Below are positions 7,615-10,759 of a stretch of 10,759 nt of DNA, piece after piece. Each line of letters opens with the position of its first letter. Position 1 is the stretch's first letter. The notes beneath the pieces are model-generated. The model saw only the letters and a list, made by a program, of their open reading frames with translations, searched no databases and was not told the origin of the DNA. Source of the stretch: an uncultured Alphaproteobacteria bacterium (GTDB taxonomy: Bacteria; Pseudomonadota; Alphaproteobacteria; HIMB59); contig CACGSS010000014.1 in the NCBI GenBank assembly GCA_902575725.1, positions 1-10,759 on the forward strand. Reading direction: 5' to 3'. Both the position numbers and the translations under genes were made by a program.

Positions 7615-7640
7615 CTCGCGGCTAAATTAATAACCGCGAG
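7615..7640. other. GC-rich perfect hairpin between the secreted-protein gene and the aldehyde dehydrogenase operon
   Basis: CTCGCGG (7615-7621) and CCGCGAG (7634-7640) are perfect seven-base inverted repeats around a 12-base AT-rich loop, the most stable hairpin I see in the window. It lies 16 bases after the stop of the minus-strand secreted-protein gene, where a terminator is expected. However, on that strand it is followed by AAAATAAAA instead of a T run. The T-rich tail is on the plus-strand side, where no plus-strand gene precedes it. It may be an imperfect or factor-assisted terminator, an mRNA 3'-end stabiliser, or an operator just upstream of the TATAAT promoter. Confidence 0.6.
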
Positions 7641-7656
7641 TATTTATTATTTTTTC

Positions 7657-8088
7657 TTAGCGATTCATCTTAGCTATGACTTCGCCTGGGAAAGCAATTG
7701 CGATACTATACTGATATATTATCGATCTAAACTCTTGTACATCCTCCCAAGTCTCAGATGCTTGTCCATGAAGCTGCAAGCCAACTGGAGTTTGATAATG
7801 CTCGCTTAAAAAATAAAAGACATTATCGGTAACACCTTTCGAAGGGTCAGTTAAATCTACAGGCTCAAAACCTTTAACGATAGAATAAGAGTTTAATCTA
7901 TCATCACCAGATAAAGAATGTTTATCATGCAAAAACTGATGATGGCTTTGTAAGATAGATTCAACTTTCTCTACATCTGCAGATGGAACTTTTAAAGTTA
8001 CAGCAAAAGAGTTTGGCTGCATATGTCCATTTGCAAAAGCTAATGATGAAAAAATCGTAAAAATCAAAGTAATAAAAATTTTATTCAT
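7657..8088 (-). CDS. Small secreted protein of unknown function (possible ferredoxin-like alpha/beta domain)
   Basis: A 143-residue precursor with a clear signal peptide: MNK, a hydrophobic core, then AFA before NG, so cleavage after about residue 20 would export it to the periplasm. The start is the ATG at 8086-8088. It gives the signal peptide a proper N-terminus and is preceded by AAAGG six bases upstream; a longer form would need a TTG at 8107-8109. The mature part begins with a beta-strand pattern (SFAVTLKVP), then a helix with a HHQFLHDKH His cluster, a strand around YSIVKGFEP, and a later FYFLSEHYQTP strand. This layout resembles dimeric alpha/beta-barrel (antibiotic-biosynthesis-monooxygenase-like) domains, but I do not recognise the family. 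It lies 103 bases ahead of the aldehyde dehydrogenase on the same strand; a functional link is possible but not shown. Confidence 0.8.
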   Translation of the reverse strand: MNKIFITLIFTIFSSLAFANGHMQPNSFAVTLKVPSADVEKVESILQSHHQFLHDKHSLSGDDRLNSYSIVKGFEPVDLTDPSKGVTDNVFYFLSEHYQTPVGLQLHGQASETWEDVQEFRSIIYQYSIAIAFPGEVIAKMNR

Positions 8089-8181
8089 GATGTGCCTTTC
8101 TACTAACAAAATAAATTTAAAATTTAAATGAGAATAAATTTTTATACTTTTTGGAGATTTATTAAATGTTTTAAAGGAAAT

Positions 8182-8808
8182 TTAAGATGTCTTTTTAGCA
8201 TACCTAGACATAAAATTTTCAGCTAAGCCTTTGAGTAAACTTAATTGTTTAAGTCTTGAAACTCCATCAACTATTCCATCAACTGATTTGCTGATAAAGT
8301 TTTTGGTAGCAATATCTTTTTCTGACTTATCGTTAAGCCAATAAATTAGTGTGGCGAGATAAATCATTGAAAGTAAACCTCGCTTTGAATAGTAACTAAA
8401 ATCATTTGATTTATCACCTGATAAACTCCATATAAAGTCACTATTTTCGTGAAGCATTTTAATAGACATTAATATGTTACCAGGTCTCAAAAGAAATTTT
8501 AGCATTTCAGGCAATGCTTTTTTTAAATGACTGTTATTTTCAAATTTCAACTCCATGATTGTTTTAATTTTATCTCTAGTTTTCAATCGTGAGTTGTTGA
8601 AGGAGTTGTAGTTCTTCTCAACTTGAATGTTATTTTGAGCAATTATGAATTTTAAGACATCATACTCAAAAGATGGAAATAATTTTGCTAGAACAGATGT
8701 TGAAATTCTTTGCTTTTTTGCACATTGTAAGAGAGTTTCTCTAGACCAACCAAATTTGGGTACTTCATTAATAAATAAGTTAGCTAATTTTTCTTGCTTT
8801 GACTTCAT
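8182..8808 (-). CDS. COQ9 family ubiquinone biosynthesis protein
   Basis: A 208-residue, mostly helical protein. COQ9 is a TetR-fold-like lipid-binding protein which, in mitochondria and by extension in alphaproteobacteria, assists the COQ7 hydroxylation step of ubiquinone synthesis at the membrane. Recognised features: the N-terminal [14 protein letters not shown] (17-30) with the conserved GWS, the FPS segment at 44-46, and a C-terminal core [20 protein letters not shown] (124-143). That core corresponds to the family's D-x-IW...GD.S.D...Y.KR pattern, and is followed by a hydrophobic helix ending in YWLND (156-160). Divergent pairing with rpsU is a familiar alphaproteobacterial arrangement and supports the call. 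No ribosome-binding site precedes the ATG at 8806-8808, so initiation may be leaderless or on a very short leader. A separate 93-base gap leads to the secreted-protein gene downstream. Confidence 0.87.
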   Translation of the reverse strand: MKSKQEKLANLFINEVPKFGWSRETLLQCAKKQRISTSVLAKLFPSFEYDVLKFIIAQNNIQVEKNYNSFNNSRLKTRDKIKTIMELKFENNSHLKKALPEMLKFLLRPGNILMSIKMLHENSDFIWSLSGDKSNDFSYYSKRGLLSMIYLATLIYWLNDKSEKDIATKNFISKSVDGIVDGVSRLKQLSLLKGLAENFMSRYAKKTS

Positions 8809-8845
8809 ATTTATATATAAATTACGCCTTTATGAGGTTACTAGA
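8809..8845. promoter_or_regulatory. Divergent COQ9/rpsU spacer with rpsU ribosome-binding site
   Basis: Only 37 bases separate the two divergent start codons, so the -35 elements must lie inside the opposite genes. For rpsU, TATAAA at 8816-8821 with TTGCTT at 8794-8799 (16-base spacer) is a plausible promoter. GAGG at 8834-8837 lies eight bases before the TTG start and decides it. For COQ9 the minus-strand TAATTT just before the ATG would give an almost leaderless transcript. The promoter boxes are weak calls; the ribosome-binding site is firmer. Confidence 0.4.
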
Positions 8846-9046
8846 TTGGCAATAGAAGTTCAAGTCAGAGATAATAATGTTGAGGCTGCTATACGCGTAC
8901 TCAAAAAAAAGCTTTTAAGAGAGGGTATTTTCAAAGAATTAAAGTTAAGAAAAAATTATGAAAAACCATCAGAAAGAAAACTTCGTGAAAAAGCCGAATC
9001 AATTAAAAGATTTAAAAAACTTATGCGTAAAAAGAAATTTGACTAA
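8846..9046 (+). CDS. rpsU: Small ribosomal subunit protein bS21
   Basis: A 66-residue, strongly basic protein and component of the 30S subunit near the anti-Shine-Dalgarno end of 16S rRNA, where it helps initiation. The sequence is an easy match: [19 protein letters not shown], then [20 protein letters not shown], then a Lys/Arg-rich tail. The start is chosen at TTG 8846-8848 (reading M-A-I-E-V). It is preceded by GAGG at eight bases, gives the usual family length, and no in-frame ATG or GTG offers a sensible alternative. The longer open frame reaching back to 8645 runs through the divergent COQ9 gene and is not coding. An out-of-frame seven-codon ATG mini-ORF (8832-8855) overlaps the start. 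The stop TAA shares CTAA with the convergent pntB stop. Confidence 0.95.
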   Translation: MAIEVQVRDNNVEAAIRVLKKKLLREGIFKELKLRKNYEKPSERKLREKAESIKRFKKLMRKKKFD

Positions 9047-10434
9047 TTCTCGAGTCCTTTAATTATATCTTCACAAACTTTCTTAGCATCTCCAAATAAC
9101 ATCAAGGTGTTGTCTCGGAAAAATAATTCATTTTGAACACCTGCATATCCACTAGCCATACCTCTTTTAACGAAAAATACTTGTCCAGCATTTTCTACAT
9201 CTAAAATAGGCATACCATAAATGGCACTAGTCTTATCAGTTTTTGCAGCCGGGTTAGTTACATCATTAGCACCAATCACAAATGCAACATCAGTCTCAGA
9301 GAAATCTCTATTAATTTCATCGAGTTCTAGAACTTCATCATAGGGAACATTTGCTTCTGCAAGTAACACATTCATGTGTCCCGGCATTCTACCAGCTACA
9401 GGATGGATTGCGTATCTTACTTCTGCACCTGCAGCTTTAAGTAAATCACCCATCTCTCTCAGTGCGTGTTGTGCTTGAGCCACAGCCATTCCGTAACCAG
9501 GAACAATGATTATTGTTTTGCTATTTTTCATCATAAAAGCAGCATCAGCAGCGTTACCTTGTTTTGCTTGACGATCATCTTTTACTCCACCAGCACTAGC
9601 TGCTTGTTCACCACCAAATCCTCCAAGTAAAACGTTTAAGAAAGATCTATTCATTCCCTTACACATTATGTAACTCAAGATAGCTCCTGAAGACCCAACG
9701 AGAGCGCCGGTAATAATCAATAAGTTATTAGATAGAGTAAAGCCAATTCCAGCAGCGGCCCATCCGGAATATGAGTTTAACATTGAGACAATAACTGGCA
9801 TATCTGCTCCTCCAATTGGAACAATTAAAAGTACCCCGATAACAAATGAGGCAAAAACGATAAGCCAAAATAATTCTTGGTTTTGATCGATGCAAAACTT
9901 AACAATCAAAGCAATAATTCCTAAACCCAAAAGTAAATTAATAAAATGTTGACCTTTGAAAACTAAAGGATTTCCTGAGACAAAACCTTGCAGTTTTCCA
10001 AAAGCTATAATAGATCCTGTAAAAGTCACAGCACCTATTGCTGTTCCAATTGACATTTCTATTAAACTTCCCATCGGAATAGATCCAACGGTGCCTATAT
10101 TAAAGGCACTAGGATTGTAATATGCAGAGGCAGCAACAAACACAGCAGCTAATCCTACCAAGCTATGGAAAGCAGCAACTAATTGTGGTAATGCAGTCAT
10201 TTGAATTTTAACTGCGATTGATGTTCCAATCAAACCACCTATTAAAAAAGCTATTCCAATTTCTTTATAGCTAAGTACACCAGGATTAGACAGTGTTGTA
10301 ACTATGGCTATAGTCATCCCTAAAATTCCTAAAAAATTTCCTCTCCTTGCAGTTGAAGGATGTGATAACCCTCTAAGAGAAAGTATAAATAAAACCGATG
10401 AAACTAAATATGCTGCAGTTGTTAAAGTTGACAT
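9043..10434 (-). CDS. pntB: NAD(P) transhydrogenase subunit beta
   Basis: A 463-residue, full-length beta subunit of the proton-translocating transhydrogenase. This inner-membrane complex transfers hydride between NADH and NADP+ while protons cross the membrane. Residues about 1-260 form the multi-helix membrane domain, including [11 protein letters not shown] with H90 (equivalent to the proton-path His of E. coli PntB) and [18 protein letters not shown] with D211. The C-terminal NADP-binding domain III is complete: [12 protein letters not shown] (311-322), [12 protein letters not shown] (344-355), [10 protein letters not shown] (388-397) and [10 protein letters not shown] (423-432). It lies seven bases downstream of the alpha-2 gene in the same operon. 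The upstream TAG stop overlaps the AGG ribosome-binding site, which suggests translational coupling. The convergent stop overlap with rpsU leaves no terminator space. Confidence 0.98.
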   Translation of the reverse strand: MSTLTTAAYLVSSVLFILSLRGLSHPSTARRGNFLGILGMTIAIVTTLSNPGVLSYKEIGIAFLIGGLIGTSIAVKIQMTALPQLVAAFHSLVGLAAVFVAASAYYNPSAFNIGTVGSIPMGSLIEMSIGTAIGAVTFTGSIIAFGKLQGFVSGNPLVFKGQHFINLLLGLGIIALIVKFCIDQNQELFWLIVFASFVIGVLLIVPIGGADMPVIVSMLNSYSGWAAAGIGFTLSNNLLIITGALVGSSGAILSYIMCKGMNRSFLNVLLGGFGGEQAASAGGVKDDRQAKQGNAADAAFMMKNSKTIIIVPGYGMAVAQAQHALREMGDLLKAAGAEVRYAIHPVAGRMPGHMNVLLAEANVPYDEVLELDEINRDFSETDVAFVIGANDVTNPAAKTDKTSAIYGMPILDVENAGQVFFVKRGMASGYAGVQNELFFRDNTLMLFGDAKKVCEDIIKGLEN

Positions 10435-10441
10435 TTTTTAC

Positions 10442-10747
10442 CTATTGTTTCTTTTTAAACATGGAGAGCATTCGATTTGTTACAACGAACCCCCCAAATA
10501 TGTTAACGGCAGCAAGAGTTACAGCAACTAAACCAAAATATTTAGAAATGTTACTATCAACAGGACCTGCGGCCAATAAAGCTCCAACAATAATTACGGA
10601 CGAAATAGCGTTTGTGACACCCATTAAAGGACTGTGTAAAGCTGGGGTAACCGACCAAACTACATAATAACCTACAAAACAAGCCAATACCAAAACAGTT
10701 ATACCAAAAATAATAAAGTCACTATGGCCTCCAGATGTTTCGGCCAC
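10442..10747 (-). CDS. pntAB: NAD(P) transhydrogenase alpha-2 (membrane) subunit
   Basis: A small membrane protein of about 101 residues, equivalent to the C-terminal membrane part of E. coli PntA. Here it is a separate polypeptide, as in the three-subunit enzymes of many alphaproteobacteria. It has three transmembrane helices (about 11-31, 43-61 and 68-90) and the highly conserved run [20 protein letters not shown] (23-42) followed by [16 protein letters not shown]. It partners PntB, encoded seven bases downstream, and an NAD-binding alpha-1 subunit expected just beyond the window edge. The start is given as GTG (10745-10747). The frame stays open to the window edge, so a start a few codons upstream cannot be excluded, and no ribosome-binding site is visible within the 12 remaining bases. 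Confidence 0.93.
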   Translation of the reverse strand: MAETSGGHSDFIIFGITVLVLACFVGYYVVWSVTPALHSPLMGVTNAISSVIIVGALLAAGPVDSNISKYFGLVAVTLAAVNIFGGFVVTNRMLSMFKKKQ

Positions 10748-10759
10748 ACTAGATGCTAA

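Noticed and set aside
8089..8109. Longer form of the secreted protein starting at TTG 8107-8109
   Set aside because: It would place seven charged or polar residues before a clean signal peptide, and the ATG at 8086-8088 has AAAGG at the right distance.
8112..8129. Repeated AAATTTAA-like sequence between the COQ9 and secreted-protein genes
   Set aside because: It is low-complexity A/T sequence expected in this base composition, with no stable stem or repeat unit beyond chance.
8645..8845. In-frame N-terminal extension of rpsU (67 extra codons)
   Set aside because: It is antisense to the COQ9 gene, has no bS21 similarity, and would double the length of a highly conserved protein. The TTG at 8846 with GAGG upstream fits better.

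Overview
The window is AT-rich (roughly a third G+C by eye) and densely packed. It holds 13 protein-coding genes, no gap longer than about 100 bases, and no RNA genes, insertion sequences or CRISPR. The gene content suggests a streamlined alphaproteobacterium, probably a marine SAR11-like lineage. Three things point there: a COQ9-family gene back to back with rpsU, a split-subunit proton-translocating transhydrogenase (separate alpha-2 and beta genes), and very short intergenic distances. The placement is inference from content and style, not from a marker-gene tree.

Layout. Positions 1-1636 (+) carry the 3' part of a 3-hydroxyisobutyrate-dehydrogenase-like gene followed by a BASS-family sodium/organic-anion symporter. 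Positions 1633-2040 (-) encode a four-helix membrane protein of unknown function. Positions 2131-3590 (+) encode a DsbA/FrnE-like thioredoxin-fold protein and an inositol-monophosphatase-superfamily enzyme that looks like histidinol-phosphatase. Positions 3587-7553 (-) form a three-gene catabolic unit transcribed in the order aldehyde dehydrogenase, glutamine-synthetase-like gamma-glutamyl ligase, iron-dependent alcohol dehydrogenase. Behind it lie a small secreted protein (7657-8088, -) and a COQ9-family ubiquinone-biosynthesis gene (8182-8808, -). rpsU (8846-9046, +) diverges from COQ9, and the window ends in pntB and the transhydrogenase alpha-2 subunit gene (-).

How the genes may work together. 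The most interesting block is ligase + Fe-alcohol dehydrogenase + aldehyde dehydrogenase. The combination fits a pathway in which an amine, plausibly an amino alcohol, is capped with gamma-glutamate. Its hydroxyl would then be oxidised to aldehyde and on to acid, and the glutamate released by a hydrolase that is not in this window. The transhydrogenase couples NADH/NADPH exchange to the proton gradient, and COQ9 supports the quinone pool; these are housekeeping functions.

Structure. All three convergent gene pairs in the window overlap by exactly four bases and share their stop codons (TTAA, TTAA, CTAA), leaving no space for a conventional terminator between them. rpsU appears to start at TTG. 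The only strong GC-rich hairpin sits between the secreted-protein gene and the aldehyde dehydrogenase, just upstream of a candidate TATAAT box.
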